Part shown: positions 44,097 to 53,907 of the stretch, one piece after another
Numbering within the stretch: the stretch's first letter is position 1
Layout: every line of letters starts with the position of its first letter
NCBI RefSeq assembly: GCF_000814845.2
Contig: NZ_CP010431.2
Span: 2,046,001-2,110,000 of the forward strand
Origin: Pandoraea sputorum
GTDB lineage: Bacteria; Pseudomonadota; Gammaproteobacteria; Burkholderiales; Burkholderiaceae
Direction: 5' to 3'
DNA length: 64,000 nucleotides
The notes under the pieces: model-generated
The model's database searches: none
Told to the model about the DNA's origin: nothing
What the model saw: only the letters and a program-made list of their open reading frames with translations
Made by a program: the position numbers and the translations under genes

Positions 44097-45400
44097 CGTG
44101 CCTGCCCCTTCGAAGACGATTTCACCGCCGCCTTGAGGCCGCGCTTGAGGTCCTGAATCAGATCGTCGGCGTCTTCCAGTCCGATGGACAGGCGTACGGT
44201 GCCTTCCCCGATGCCGGCAGCGGCGAGGGCGGCGGCGTCCATGCGGAAGTGCGTGGTGGACGCGGGGTGAATGACCAGCGAGCGTGCGTCGCCGACGTTC
44301 GCGAGGTGCGAGAACAACTGCAACGCTTCAATGAATCGCCGACCGGCTTCGCGATCTCCCTTCAGGTTGAAACTGAAGACTGCACCGGCACCGCGCGGAA
44401 GTAACCGTTTCGCCAATGCGTAATCGGGGTGCGACGGCAACTCTGGGTAGGCGACGCTCTCGACCGCTTCGTGACCTGCGAGGAACTCGACAACCTTGCG
44501 CGCATTCTCGACGTGGCGCGCCATGCGCAACGGAAGCGTTTCGATCCCCTGAAGCAGTTGCCAGGCGGCCTGTGGGTGAAGGCACGCGCCGAAATCGCGC
44601 AACCCTTCGCGCCGTGCACGCAACAGGAACGGCGCGACCGAGCTTTCCTCTGCGAAGACCATGCCGTGGAAGCCGTCATAGGGTTCGGTCAATTCGGGAA
44701 ATTTGCCGCTTTTCTCGAAATCGAACGTGCCGCCGTCGATCAGCACGCCACCGATGGTCGTGCCGTGGCCGCCGAGGAATTTCGTCGCCGAGTGATAAAC
44801 GAGGTCCGCACCGTGCTCGAAGGGCTGGATGAGCCACGGCGTCGTGAACGTGCTGTCGACGAGCAGGGGTACGCCCGCGTCGTGCGCGATGGCCGCGACC
44901 TGTGCGATGTCGAGCACGTCGAGGCCGGGGTTCCCCAGCGTCTCGCCGAAAAACAGGCGCGTCTCAGGGCGGACGGCTGCCCGCCAGCCCGCCAGATCGC
45001 CGGGGCGAACGAACGTCGTTTCGATGCCGAACCGGCGCAACGTGTAATGCAGCAGATTGTGTGAACCGCCGTAGAGCGCGCTTGACGCCACGATATGCGA
45101 GCCGGCCCCCATCAGGGTCGCGATGGCCAGATGCAGCGCAGCTTGTCCGCTCGCCGTTGCAATCGCGCCGACGCCATTCTCCAGCGCTGCCATGCGTTCT
45201 TCGAAGACCGCGTTCGTCGGATTGGAAATCCGGGAATACACATGCCCGGCACGCTCCATATTGAACAGGGCGGCCGCCTGATCGGCATCGGAGAACACGA
45301 AGGAGGTGGTCTGATAGATCGGTGTGGCACGCGCCCCCGTGGTGGGGTCGGGGGCCGCACCGGCGTGCAGGGCAAGCGTATCGAAGTGCGGGACTGACAT
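44093..45400 (-). CDS. metY: O-acetylhomoserine aminocarboxypropyltransferase
   Basis: The 435-residue Cys/Met-metabolism PLP enzyme condenses O-acetylhomoserine with sulfide to give homocysteine. Features include HVYSRISNPTNAVFEERMA, the Tyr in SALYGGSHNLL and the PLP lysine in YHSATKFLGGHGT. Length and the C-terminal FSHLANVGDARSLVIHPASTTH agree with MetY rather than MetB or MetC. No SAM riboswitch was recognised upstream. The hydrolase gene is coupled downstream. Confidence 0.92.
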   Translation of the reverse strand: MSVPHFDTLALHAGAAPDPTTGARATPIYQTTSFVFSDADQAAALFNMERAGHVYSRISNPTNAVFEERMAALENGVGAIATASGQAALHLAIATLMGAGSHIVASSALYGGSHNLLHYTLRRFGIETTFVRPGDLAGWRAAVRPETRLFFGETLGNPGLDVLDIAQVAAIAHDAGVPLLVDSTFTTPWLIQPFEHGADLVYHSATKFLGGHGTTIGGVLIDGGTFDFEKSGKFPELTEPYDGFHGMVFAEESSVAPFLLRARREGLRDFGACLHPQAAWQLLQGIETLPLRMARHVENARKVVEFLAGHEAVESVAYPELPSHPDYALAKRLLPRGAGAVFSFNLKGDREAGRRFIEALQLFSHLANVGDARSLVIHPASTTHFRMDAAALAAAGIGEGTVRLSIGLEDADDLIQDLKRGLKAAVKSSSKGQAR

Positions 45401-45773
45401 GTCGTGGATGGCCTCGCAGGTGGTGTGATGTGAGCTTTACGTATACGGCAATCCTAGCACCACCTTCGTGCGCTCCGGCAGGCATTACGGGGGGATCAGG
45501 GAAATTGCGGTGTTGTCTTACGTCAGCGGCAAGGTGTTGTCCGAGAAGGAGGTGGAATCGGCTGAAAACCCGCGTGGTACGGCCATGTCGGCGTTCTTCG
45601 CCTTTCCTTTTGGGGCGCTTTCCGATAGCATCCATCGAAAAGGTTCCAATCACTATTTGACACGGAGACAGCGGGCGTACGCGTCGGCCATCCGTCTCGC
45701 AAGCCGAGTTCGGCAACGTCGGCGGCAACGTTCTGCCATGATTGCCGGAGCAACACAATGAGGAGTGTGTGCC
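45401..45773. other. Intergenic region between metY and the CBS gene
   Basis: The 373-base divergent region contains a TTGACA at 45657-45662 with no matching -10. No riboswitch, terminator or repeat was recognised. Confidence 0.35.
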
Positions 45774-46229
45774 ATGCGTGTGTCTGACATCCTGAAAGTA
45801 AAGGGCAACACCCTTTTCACCGTGACCCCGGAGACGTCGCTGGCGGATGCCGTCGACACGATGGCGGAACATGACATCGGTTCGCTCGTCGTGATGGAGT
45901 ACGGCGATCTCGTGGGCATGCTCACGTTCCGCGAGATCATCAACACGATCAGTAAGAACGGCGGCACGGTCGGCGGCTCCACGATTCGCAAGATCATGGA
46001 CGACCATCCGCTGACCTGCACGCCCGAGACGGACGTCAACGAAGTGCGTCGCATGATGCTCGAGCGCCACGCGCGCTATCTGCCGGTCATGGAAAGCCGC
46101 ACGCTCATGGGCGTAATCTCCTTCTACGATGTGGCCCGCGCGGTCGTCGAGGAGCAATCCTTCGAGAACCGTATGCTCAAGGCCTACATTCGCGACTGGC
46201 CTGCCGAGGAAGCGGAAAACGCAAAGTGA
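45774..46229 (+). CDS. CBS-domain protein
   Basis: The 151-residue protein is two CBS domains in tandem (a Bateman module): VKGNTLFTVTPETSLADAVDTM and GSTIRKIMDDHPLTCTPETDVNEV start the two units. Such modules bind adenine nucleotides. AGGAG lies 8 bases before ATG 45774; a GTG at 45765 falls on that site. Its TGA overlaps the GTG start of the LplT-PlsC gene by 4 bases, so it may regulate that lipid protein. That link is inferred. Confidence 0.88.
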   Translation: MRVSDILKVKGNTLFTVTPETSLADAVDTMAEHDIGSLVVMEYGDLVGMLTFREIINTISKNGGTVGGSTIRKIMDDHPLTCTPETDVNEVRRMMLERHARYLPVMESRTLMGVISFYDVARAVVEEQSFENRMLKAYIRDWPAEEAENAK

Positions 46230-48145
46230 GTGAGGCCAGTCAGCGCGAGGCTCGCGGCGACGGCCACCAATCACGACTGCTGAAGGAACGCCGTTTCGCG
46301 CCGTTCTTCTGGACGCAGTTCCTCGGTGCGATGAACGACAACGTGTTCAAGATTGCGTTCACGTCGCTCGTCACGTATCACGCATCGCTTTTTCAGGACG
46401 TCGATGGCAAGACCGCGGCGTTCCTGATCTCGGCCATTTTCATCGCACCGTTTCTCCTGTTCTCCGCGACCAGCGGGCAGATTGCCGACAAGTGGGACAA
46501 GGCCCGGCTGATCCGCTTCGTCAAGACACTGGAGATTGCCATCATGGTCGTGGGCGCTGCCGGGTTCGTCTGGACGAGCGCGCCGATGCTGTACGTCTGC
46601 ACGTTTCTGATGGGCTTGCACTCGACGCTGTTCGGGCCGGTGAAGTACGCGTATCTGCCGCAGCACCTCGCCAATCATGAACTGGTCGGTGGCAACGGGC
46701 TGGTTGAGATGGGCACGTTCGTGGCGATTCTCGTCGGCACGATCATCGGCGGCGAATTGGCGGGGGCGGGCGCAGGTGCGCTGCCGTGGATCGGCGGCGT
46801 GTGTATCGGTCTGGCGGTGCTCGGGCGTCTGGTCTCCACCTGGGTGCCGCAAACACCTGCCGCGCAACCGGACCTGCGCATCAACTGGAATCCGTTTACC
46901 GAAACGTGGCGAAATCTGAGCATCGCGCGCAAGGATCGCGCCGTGTTTCAGAGCCTGCTCGGGATTTCGTGGTTGTGGTTTCTCGGCGCCACATTCCTCG
47001 CATCGTTCTTCAATTTTTCGCGCGACGTGCTGGGGGCGAACCCCGACGTCGTGACGTTGCTGCTGGCCATGTTCTCCGTCGGCATCGGCTTGGGGTCGCT
47101 GCTCTGTGAGCGTCTCTCGGGTGGCAAGGTGGAAATCGGGCTGGTGCCGTTCGGGTCGATCGGCATGACGGTATTTGCCGTCGATTTGTACTTCGCGAGC
47201 CGGGGCGGCGCGCCCGGCGGGGCGTTGCAGACGGTCGGACAGTTCATCTCGCAACCCGCCCATTGGCGCATCCTGGCCGATCTGTTCCTGCTGGCGATGT
47301 TCGGTGGCTTCTACAGTGTCCCGTTGTATGCACTGATTCAGAGCGGAAGCGCGCCGTCGCATCGCGCGCGCATCATTGCGGCAAACAATATTCTGAACGC
47401 CTTGTTCATGGTCGTCTCTGCGCTGATGGCCATGATGCTCACGAAGGCCGGACTGACCATCGATCAGTTGTATCTCGTTACCGGCATTCTCAACGCGCTC
47501 GTCGCCGTCTATCTCTATACGTTACTCCCCGAGTTCCTGATTCGATTCGTGATGTGGTTGATGCTCCACACCATTTATCGAATCGAGGTGAAAGGCGCGG
47601 ATCGGATTCCGGACGAGGGGCCTTGCGTTCTGGTGTGCAATCACGTGAGCTTTGCCGATGCCGTGGTGATCGGCGCGTCGATTCGTCGCCCGGTGCGTTT
47701 CGTGATGGATCATCGGATTTTCCAGATTCCCGTGCTGTCCTGGTTCTTCCGGACCGTGGGCGCCATTCCGATTGCGCCGGCGCACGAGGACGCGGCGGGC
47801 CTGGAGCGCGCTTACGCGCAGATCGCCAGGGCGCTCGACGCAGGGGATGTGGTTTGCATCTTCCCGGAGGGCAAGCTCACGGCGTCGGGCGACCTGCAAG
47901 TGTTTCGGCAGGGCGTGCAGCGCATCATCGAGCGCTCCCCTGTGCCGGTCGTGCCGATGGCGCTGCGTGGACTGTGGGGAAGTTTCTTCTCGCGGCACGG
48001 CGGGGCAGCCATGACGCGTCCGTTCAAGCGAGGCATTCTGAACCGGCTGGAACTGGTGATCGGTGAGCCGGTCGCGCCGGCGCACGCGACGCCGGAATCT
48101 TTGCGCGACAAGGTACTCAAGCTTCGCGGCCCCTGGCCGGTATAA
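46226..48145 (+). CDS. LplT-like MFS flippase fused to PlsC acyltransferase
   Basis: The 639-residue protein has an MFS domain with about 12 helices (residues 20-430), opening RRFAPFFWTQFLGAMNDNVFK as in lysophospholipid transporter LplT. It is followed by an acyltransferase domain with NHVSFADAVV (NH-x4-D), PLIS-like IPIAPAH and FPEGKLTASG. It should flip lysophospholipid inward and reacylate it. The acyl-ACP synthetase domain of full Aas fusions is absent. The start is GTG 46226, coupled to the CBS gene. Confidence 0.88.
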   Translation: MSEASQREARGDGHQSRLLKERRFAPFFWTQFLGAMNDNVFKIAFTSLVTYHASLFQDVDGKTAAFLISAIFIAPFLLFSATSGQIADKWDKARLIRFVKTLEIAIMVVGAAGFVWTSAPMLYVCTFLMGLHSTLFGPVKYAYLPQHLANHELVGGNGLVEMGTFVAILVGTIIGGELAGAGAGALPWIGGVCIGLAVLGRLVSTWVPQTPAAQPDLRINWNPFTETWRNLSIARKDRAVFQSLLGISWLWFLGATFLASFFNFSRDVLGANPDVVTLLLAMFSVGIGLGSLLCERLSGGKVEIGLVPFGSIGMTVFAVDLYFASRGGAPGGALQTVGQFISQPAHWRILADLFLLAMFGGFYSVPLYALIQSGSAPSHRARIIAANNILNALFMVVSALMAMMLTKAGLTIDQLYLVTGILNALVAVYLYTLLPEFLIRFVMWLMLHTIYRIEVKGADRIPDEGPCVLVCNHVSFADAVVIGASIRRPVRFVMDHRIFQIPVLSWFFRTVGAIPIAPAHEDAAGLERAYAQIARALDAGDVVCIFPEGKLTASGDLQVFRQGVQRIIERSPVPVVPMALRGLWGSFFSRHGGAAMTRPFKRGILNRLELVIGEPVAPAHATPESLRDKVLKLRGPWPV

Positions 48146-48146
48146 T
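48141..48146 (+). promoter_or_regulatory. -10 element for aroC
   Basis: A perfect TATAAT overlaps the TAA stop of the fusion gene and lies 36 bases before aroC. No clear -35 is present. Confidence 0.4.
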
Positions 48147-48181
48147 AGACAATTCCCGTCACACCCCAATCTGATCCCCGT

Positions 48182-49285
48182 ATGTCTGGCAATACGCTTG
48201 GAACCCTGTTTACCGTTACCACTTTCGGCGAATCTCATGGCCCGGCCATCGGCTGTGTGATCGATGGATGTCCGCCGGGAATGGCGCTGACGGAAGCCGA
48301 CATTCAGGTGGAACTGGATCGCCGCCGTCCGGGTACGTCGCGTCACGTGACGCAGCGCAACGAGCCGGATGCCGTCGAGATTCTCTCGGGCGTATTCGAA
48401 GGTGTGACGACAGGCACGCCCATCGCCTTGCTCATTCGCAATACCGATCAGCGCAGCAAGGATTACGGCAACATCGTGCAGACGTTCCGTCCCGGGCACG
48501 CCGATTACACCTATTTGCAGAAATACGGCGTGCGCGACTATCGCGGCGGCGGACGTTCGTCGGCGCGTCTGACGGCACCGGTCGTGGCAGCGGGTGCGGT
48601 GGCGAAGAAGTGGCTGGCGGAGCGCTTTGGCGTGCAGGTGCGTGGCTGCATGACGCAGCTCGGCGAAATCGAAATTCCGCAGAGCGACTGGTCGCAAGTG
48701 CCTCAGAACCCGTTTTTCGCAGCAAACGCGGAGGTTGTCCCGCAGCTCGAAGCGTACATGGACGATCTGCGCAAGGCCGGTGATTCGGTCGGCGCGAAGT
48801 TGCGTGTGATCGCAACGGGCGTGCCGGTCGGTCTCGGGGAGCCGTTGTTCGATCGCCTCGATGCCGATATCGCGCACGCCATGATGGGGTTGAACGCCGT
48901 CAAGGGCGTCGAGATCGGTGCGGGATTCCGCAGCGTGACGCAGAAGGGGTCCGAGCACGGCGACGAACTGACGCCGGAAGGCTTTGTCGGCAACAATGCC
49001 GGCGGGATTCTGGGTGGCATTTCGACGGGCCAGGACATCGACGTCTCGATTGCCATCAAGCCGACGTCGAGCATCCGTACGCCGCGCCAGTCGATCGACG
49101 TCAATGGACAGCCAGCGACGGTAGAGACGTTTGGTCGTCACGATCCGTGCGTCGGCATTCGCGCGACGCCGATTGCCGAAGCGTTGCTGGCGCTCGTGCT
49201 GATCGACCATGCGCTGCGTCATCGTGCGCAGTGCGGCGATGTTCACGTGAACACGCCGGTCATTCCGGCGCGCGCACCGGACTAA
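48182..49285 (+). CDS. aroC: Chorismate synthase
   Basis: The 367-residue FMN-dependent enzyme removes phosphate from EPSP to give chorismate, the last step of the shikimate pathway. Signatures are [18 protein letters not shown] near residue 18, [27 protein letters not shown] (about residues 103-129), and the C-terminal [22 protein letters not shown]. The flavin must be reduced but is not consumed. A bidirectional terminator follows 47 bases later. Confidence 0.97.
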   Translation: MSGNTLGTLFTVTTFGESHGPAIGCVIDGCPPGMALTEADIQVELDRRRPGTSRHVTQRNEPDAVEILSGVFEGVTTGTPIALLIRNTDQRSKDYGNIVQTFRPGHADYTYLQKYGVRDYRGGGRSSARLTAPVVAAGAVAKKWLAERFGVQVRGCMTQLGEIEIPQSDWSQVPQNPFFAANAEVVPQLEAYMDDLRKAGDSVGAKLRVIATGVPVGLGEPLFDRLDADIAHAMMGLNAVKGVEIGAGFRSVTQKGSEHGDELTPEGFVGNNAGGILGGISTGQDIDVSIAIKPTSSIRTPRQSIDVNGQPATVETFGRHDPCVGIRATPIAEALLALVLIDHALRHRAQCGDVHVNTPVIPARAPD

Positions 49286-49332
49286 GCGGAGTGGGGGAAG
49301 TAAAGCGGCGTGAGCCGAAGCGCTGAACCCAC

Positions 49333-49365
49333 AAAAAAACGCCAGACGATAAGTCTGGCGTTTTT
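49333..49365. terminator. Bidirectional terminator after aroC
   Basis: AAAAACGCCAGAC, loop GATAA, GTCTGGCGTTTTT. It can serve both aroC and the convergent minus-strand gene. Confidence 0.9.
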
Positions 49366-49404
49366 CACATCTGCGGCCTCATCTTTCGCTTTCGGTTGGT
49401 GCGA

Positions 49405-49719
49405 TTACTCGCGACATTGCGTGATGGGTTGCTCGCCCTTGGCGGTGTACAGCGTGCCTTCAGGGCCCTTGCTCCACCAGATGAGCGTGCGTCCGACGTG
49501 CTTTTCTCCACTCGCGGCGCGCGCCGGTTTGAGGACCTCGCGTTTGCCCATCCAGTACAGCGTGACGTCGCCACCGAGGTTGTGATCGTCGTAGACGAGC
49601 ACGGCGACGTGCTGGTTGTCGCACAGGTAACTCACCGTCTTGGCCTGGACGGCGCCGCCGGTCAGTGCGAGGGCGCTTGCCAACGTCGCGCCCGACATCC
49701 ATACGGAAATTCTCGTCAT
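49405..49719 (-). CDS. Exported MliC-like lysozyme inhibitor
   Basis: The 104-residue protein has a signal peptide at residues 1-26 (ending AVQA). The mature part begins KTVSYLCDN, with two cysteines at its ends (CDN and TQCRE), beta-rich like the MliC/PliC C-type lysozyme inhibitors. AGGAGG lies 4 bases before ATG 49719, better than the ATG one codon earlier. The lipobox of MliC is absent, so it should be periplasmic. Confidence 0.7.
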   Translation of the reverse strand: MTRISVWMSGATLASALALTGGAVQAKTVSYLCDNQHVAVLVYDDHNLGGDVTLYWMGKREVLKPARAASGEKHVGRTLIWWSKGPEGTLYTAKGEQPITQCRE

Positions 49720-49775
49720 CATGCCTCCTGTGTGTGCAAATAAAAACCGCCGGGCGAACCGGCGGCAATACAACA

Positions 49776-51446
49776 TCACATATTCGGGTAGTTCGGACCG
49801 CCGCCGCCTTCCGGCGTGACCCACACGATGTTTTGCGTCGGGTCCTTGATGTCGCACGTTTTGCAGTGCACGCAGTTCTGGGCGTTGATCTGCAAACGTT
49901 CGGAGTCGTCGTCGTTCTTCACGAACTCGTACACACCGGCCGGGCAGTAGCGTTGTTCCGGCCCGGCGTATTCGTTGAGATTGATACCGACCGGCACGCT
50001 CGCGTCCTTGAGCGTCAGGTGAGCCGGTTGGTTCTCTTCGTGGTTGGTATTCGAGATGAACACCGACGACAGACGGTCGAACGTGAGCTTGCCATCCGGC
50101 TTCGGATAGACGATCGGCTGGCATTGCGCGGCCGGCAGCAGACATTCATGATCGGCTTTCTTGCGATGAATCGTCCAGGGCATCTTGCCGCCGAGCAGCT
50201 TTTGCTCGATACCGGTCATGAGCGTCGCGACCGTCAAACCCTTCTTGAACCACTGCTTGAAGTTGCGTGCCTTGTTCAGTTCCTCGTGCAACCACGATTG
50301 CTCGAATGCGGCCGGGTAGGTCGTCAGCTCGTCGCGCTGGCGATCTGCCGTGACGGCATCGAACGCAGCATCGGCGGCCATCATGCCGCTCTTGATCGCG
50401 GCGTGGCTGCCCTTGATGCGGCTGACGTTGAGGAAACCAGCTTCGCAGCCGACCAGCGCACCGCCCTTGAACACCAGCTTCGGCAGCGCGAGCAAACCAC
50501 CTGCCGTGATGGCGCGGGCACCGTACGAAATGCGTTTGCCGCCTTCGAGGAAGTGGCGGATCGACGGATGCGTCTTGTAGCGTTGGAACTCCTCGAACGG
50601 CGACAGATACGGATTGCTGTAGTCCAGCCCGACGATAAAGCCGACGGCCACCTGATTATTCGGCAGATGGTAGAGGAACGAGCCGCCGTAGGTGCTCGAA
50701 TTGAGCGGCCAGCCCGCCGTGTGAATCACCAGCCCTTCCTTGTGCTTGGACGGATCGATTTCCCACAATTCCTTGATGCCAAGACCGTACGCCTGAGGAT
50801 CGCGCCCCTCATCGAGGTTGAACTTGCGCATTAGTTGGCGGCCGAGACTGCCGCGCGCACCTTCAGAGAAGATCGTGTACTTGGCGTGCAGCTCCATGCC
50901 GAGCTGGAAATTCTCGGTCGGCTCGCCGTCCTTGCCGATACCCATATTGCCGGTCGCCACGCCCATGACCGCGCCGTTTTCGTCATAAAGCACTTCGGCG
51001 GCAGGGAAGCCCGGGAAGATTTCGACGCCCAGCGCTTCGGCCTGCTGGCCGAGCCAGCGCACGACGTTGCCCAGGCTGATGACGTAATTACCGTGATTCT
51101 GGAAGCAGGCAGGCAGCAGCCAGGAAGGCGTGGAGGTCGCGCCTGTTTCGCTCAGGAACAGGAAGCGGTCTTCGACGACGGGGGTGTCGAGCGGTGCGCC
51201 GAGTTCCTTCCAGTTGGGGATGAGTTCGGTCAGGGCTTGCGGATCCATGACCGCGCCGGACAGGATGTGAGCCCCGATTTCCGAGCCTTTTTCCAGGACG
51301 CAGACGGAAATCTCCTTGCCCGCTTCCTGTGCGCGTTGCTTCAAACGGATAGCCGTGGACAGGCCGGCCGGACCGCCGCCAACAATGACGACGTCATACT
51401 CCATCGACTCCCTCGGGCCGTACTGCTCAAGCAGCTTGGGATCCAT
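49776..51446 (-). CDS. Electron transfer flavoprotein-ubiquinone oxidoreductase
   Basis: The 556-residue protein passes electrons from ETF, and so from acyl-CoA and choline-type dehydrogenases, to ubiquinone at the inner membrane. The FAD motif VVIVGGGPAGLSTAIRLK is near residue 20. The C-terminal 4Fe-4S ligands lie in CPAGVYEF, NCVHCKTCDIKDP and the end IVWVTPEGGGGPNYPNM. AGGAG lies 5 bases before ATG 51446. It is a single gene on this strand, divergent from the SDR gene. Confidence 0.95.
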   Translation of the reverse strand: MDPKLLEQYGPRESMEYDVVIVGGGPAGLSTAIRLKQRAQEAGKEISVCVLEKGSEIGAHILSGAVMDPQALTELIPNWKELGAPLDTPVVEDRFLFLSETGATSTPSWLLPACFQNHGNYVISLGNVVRWLGQQAEALGVEIFPGFPAAEVLYDENGAVMGVATGNMGIGKDGEPTENFQLGMELHAKYTIFSEGARGSLGRQLMRKFNLDEGRDPQAYGLGIKELWEIDPSKHKEGLVIHTAGWPLNSSTYGGSFLYHLPNNQVAVGFIVGLDYSNPYLSPFEEFQRYKTHPSIRHFLEGGKRISYGARAITAGGLLALPKLVFKGGALVGCEAGFLNVSRIKGSHAAIKSGMMAADAAFDAVTADRQRDELTTYPAAFEQSWLHEELNKARNFKQWFKKGLTVATLMTGIEQKLLGGKMPWTIHRKKADHECLLPAAQCQPIVYPKPDGKLTFDRLSSVFISNTNHEENQPAHLTLKDASVPVGINLNEYAGPEQRYCPAGVYEFVKNDDDSERLQINAQNCVHCKTCDIKDPTQNIVWVTPEGGGGPNYPNM

Positions 51447-51525
51447 TGATGCTCCTGTTATAAACGTTAGAATTCGTGGGTGCGGCCATTTTCCGGGAAT
51501 GGAGAACACCTCGCAACCGCATATT

Positions 51526-51545
51526 AATAGTACGGTCGTTCGATT
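51526..51545. promoter_or_regulatory. Putative operator between ETF-QO and SDR genes
   Basis: A 20-base imperfect dyad with half-sites AATAGTACGG and TCGTTCGATT matches at 7 of 10 positions. It resembles TetR-type operators found near fatty-acid oxidation genes. No regulator is adjacent. Confidence 0.35.
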
Positions 51546-51624
51546 TGGTAGGTAGGAAGCTCTAGCGGCGAGCCGGTTGGCGACGCCGTTGCTCAACGGG
51601 TGTCGAGGCACGAGGGAGAAGACG

Positions 51625-52401
51625 ATGGGGCGTTCGCTGAATCTGGAAGGCAAGGTCGCAATGGTGACGGGGGCGTCGAGCGGGCTTGGCATGCAGTTCG
51701 CCAAGGTGCTCGCGCAGGCGGGGGCGAAGGTCGTGCTGGCCAGCCGTCGCGTTGAGCGACTCAAGGAATTGCGGGCGGAAATCGAGTCTCAGGGCGGCGC
51801 GGCGCACGTTGTGCCGCTCGATGTCACCGATTACGACAGTATTCGCGCCGGAGTGGCGCATGCCGAGACTGAAGCCGGCGCCATCGACATTCTGATCAAC
51901 AACTCGGGGGTGTCCACCCAGCAAAAGCTGGTCGATGTGACGCCACAAGACTTCGATTACGTCGTCGACACGAACACGCGTGGTGCGTTTTTCGTGGCGC
52001 AGGAAGTGGCCAAGCGCATGATCCGTCGCAGCAAAGGCGACCCGCAACGGCAGCACCGGATCATCAATGTGGCCTCGGTCGCCGGACAACGGGCCATTTC
52101 CATGCTCGGCGTCTATTGCGTGAGCAAGGCCGCCGTGATTCACATGACCCGTTCAATGGCGCTCGAATGGGGGCGCTACAACATCAACGTGAACGCGCTC
52201 TGTCCGGGATATATCGATACGGAAATCAATCACGATCATTGGCAGACCGAAGCCGGCCGCAAGCTGATCCAGATGTTGCCGCGCCAGCGTGTTGGTGAAC
52301 CCGGCGACCTTGACGGGTTGATTCTGCTTTTGGCGTCAGACGATTCCCGTTTCATTAACGGCTCGATCATGACCATCGACGATGGTCTGGCCGTGGGCTA
52401 A
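51625..52401 (+). CDS. SDR family oxidoreductase
   Basis: The 258-residue protein has the cofactor motif TGASSGLG at residues 16-23, NNSG in place of the usual NNAG, a Ser in VASVAGQRA and the catalytic pair YCVSK. RR after the second strand (LASRRVERL) suggests NADP+ use. It may be a 3-oxoacyl or hydroxyacyl-CoA dehydrogenase given its position beside ETF-QO. Start ATG 51625 follows GGGAGAAG. Confidence 0.9.
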   Translation: MGRSLNLEGKVAMVTGASSGLGMQFAKVLAQAGAKVVLASRRVERLKELRAEIESQGGAAHVVPLDVTDYDSIRAGVAHAETEAGAIDILINNSGVSTQQKLVDVTPQDFDYVVDTNTRGAFFVAQEVAKRMIRRSKGDPQRQHRIINVASVAGQRAISMLGVYCVSKAAVIHMTRSMALEWGRYNINVNALCPGYIDTEINHDHWQTEAGRKLIQMLPRQRVGEPGDLDGLILLLASDDSRFINGSIMTIDDGLAVG

Positions 52402-52629
52402 GTGCAACGGCCGTCCGATGGCCGCCGGGCAAGGCCATCACAGGCGACTGGTCGATTGCGCAGGCTCGCTGCAATGCGGCAATCGGGGATTGTCCGAGGC
52501 AGTCAGCGCAGCGACGACGAGCGCATAATTTCTCGGCGCTCCAGAACGCTTTTTTGACGTTCATGGACGCGCAGCGGATCACGAAGGACGTCGCGTTGAC
52601 GTCGGATCCCGAATCATCTCGAGGACAAC

Positions 52630-53694
52630 ATGCGTAATCAAGGCTGGCGGGGGCTCGTCGGAGTCGCGCTTGCCCTCGCCGCAATCGCGCTGCCAGTGGC
52701 CGCGCAACCTTACAAGGCCGAATACACGCTGTCGATCGTGCCCGATGGAGGCACACCGTGGGGCAAGGGCACGCAGCTCTGGGCGGACATGGTGCGCGAG
52801 CGCACGCAAGGGCGCATCAACATCCGGCTTCACCCCAACGCCACGCTCATGGGCGGCGATCAGACGCGTGAATTCACGGCGCTGCGTCAGGGCGTCATCG
52901 ACATGGCCGTCGGCTCGACGATCAATTGGTCGTCGGCGATACCTGAATTCAACGTCTTCTCGCTGCCATTCCTGCTGCGCGGGTATCGCTCGCTTGACGC
53001 GCTCACGCAGGGCGAAGTCGGCCGTGAACTCTTCCGTCGCGTGGAGGAGCAGGGGGTCGTGCCGCTAGCGTGGGGGGAGAACGGTTTTCGCCAGGTGACC
53101 AATTCGCGTCGCGCAATTCGTTCGCCGGAAGACATGAAAGGGCTGCGCTTTCGCGTCGTTGGCTCGCTTTTGTTCAACGATATCTTCACAGCGCTCGGCG
53201 CAGTACCCACTCAGATGACGTGGGGCGAGGCCATTCGCGCGTTGCGAGCCCGCAAGATCGACGGTCAGGAAAATCCGATCACGATATTCAACAATGCGCG
53301 GCTCGATACCGTCGGACAGCGCTATCTGACGGTGTGGGATTACGTGGCTGACCCCATCGTCTTCGTCGTCAATCGTCAGGTCTGGGATAGCTGGTCGCCG
53401 CAGGATCGTGACATCGTTCGCGACGCTGCGGTGGAGGCGGCACGCTTTGAAGTCGCGCTGGCCCGTGAGGATCTGCTCAGCAGCGGGCAGGGGATGTGGG
53501 AGAACCTGGAGTCCCGCGGGGTGAAGGTCACACGACTGACCCCTGAGCAGCGCCAGCGCTTTGTCGACGCGACGCGGCCGGTCTACGTGAAGTGGAAGAC
53601 ACTGGTCGGGCGGGATCTTGTCGAAAAGGCCGAAGCGGCCGTCAGGGACGAGTCGATCAGCAGCAAGGCGCCATCCCTCGGGACGCGCAAGTAA
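52630..53694 (+). CDS. TRAP transporter substrate-binding protein (DctP)
   Basis: The 354-residue protein has a signal peptide at residues 1-25 (LALAAIALPVAAQ). DctP features are TQGRINIRLHPNATLMGGDQ, the Arg in LRFRVVGSLLFNDIF that binds a substrate carboxylate, and GQENPITIF. TRAP systems need DctQ and DctM membrane subunits, and none is adjacent, so this is an orphan binding protein or is used by a distant permease. A terminator follows at 53856. Confidence 0.9.
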   Translation: MRNQGWRGLVGVALALAAIALPVAAQPYKAEYTLSIVPDGGTPWGKGTQLWADMVRERTQGRINIRLHPNATLMGGDQTREFTALRQGVIDMAVGSTINWSSAIPEFNVFSLPFLLRGYRSLDALTQGEVGRELFRRVEEQGVVPLAWGENGFRQVTNSRRAIRSPEDMKGLRFRVVGSLLFNDIFTALGAVPTQMTWGEAIRALRARKIDGQENPITIFNNARLDTVGQRYLTVWDYVADPIVFVVNRQVWDSWSPQDRDIVRDAAVEAARFEVALAREDLLSSGQGMWENLESRGVKVTRLTPEQRQRFVDATRPVYVKWKTLVGRDLVEKAEAAVRDESISSKAPSLGTRK

Positions 53695-53855
53695 GACGCA
53701 AGACGCGGGATCGTCGCCTTGCCGGAATTGGGGCGGGCGCTTCGGAAACTTCCGATGCACGGCCCTCTCGCCATTCCTAAATGACAGCTCGTCGAGGCAA
53801 ATCCGGGTAGTCTGACGCGCGCCACAACATCCGAAGCGCTACACTTTATCCCCAT

Positions 53856-53890
53856 GACGCCCTGTCAGTTCAAAGCAGGGCGTCGATTTT
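53856..53890 (+). terminator. Terminator after the TRAP gene
   Basis: GACGCCCTG, 11-base loop, CAGGGCGTC, then GATTTTC. Confidence 0.7.
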
Positions 53891-53907
53891 CATCATGGGG
53901 AATTGCA

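Noticed and set aside
45401..45773. SAM or SAH riboswitch upstream of metY
   Set aside because: None of the conserved core sequences were found on either strand.
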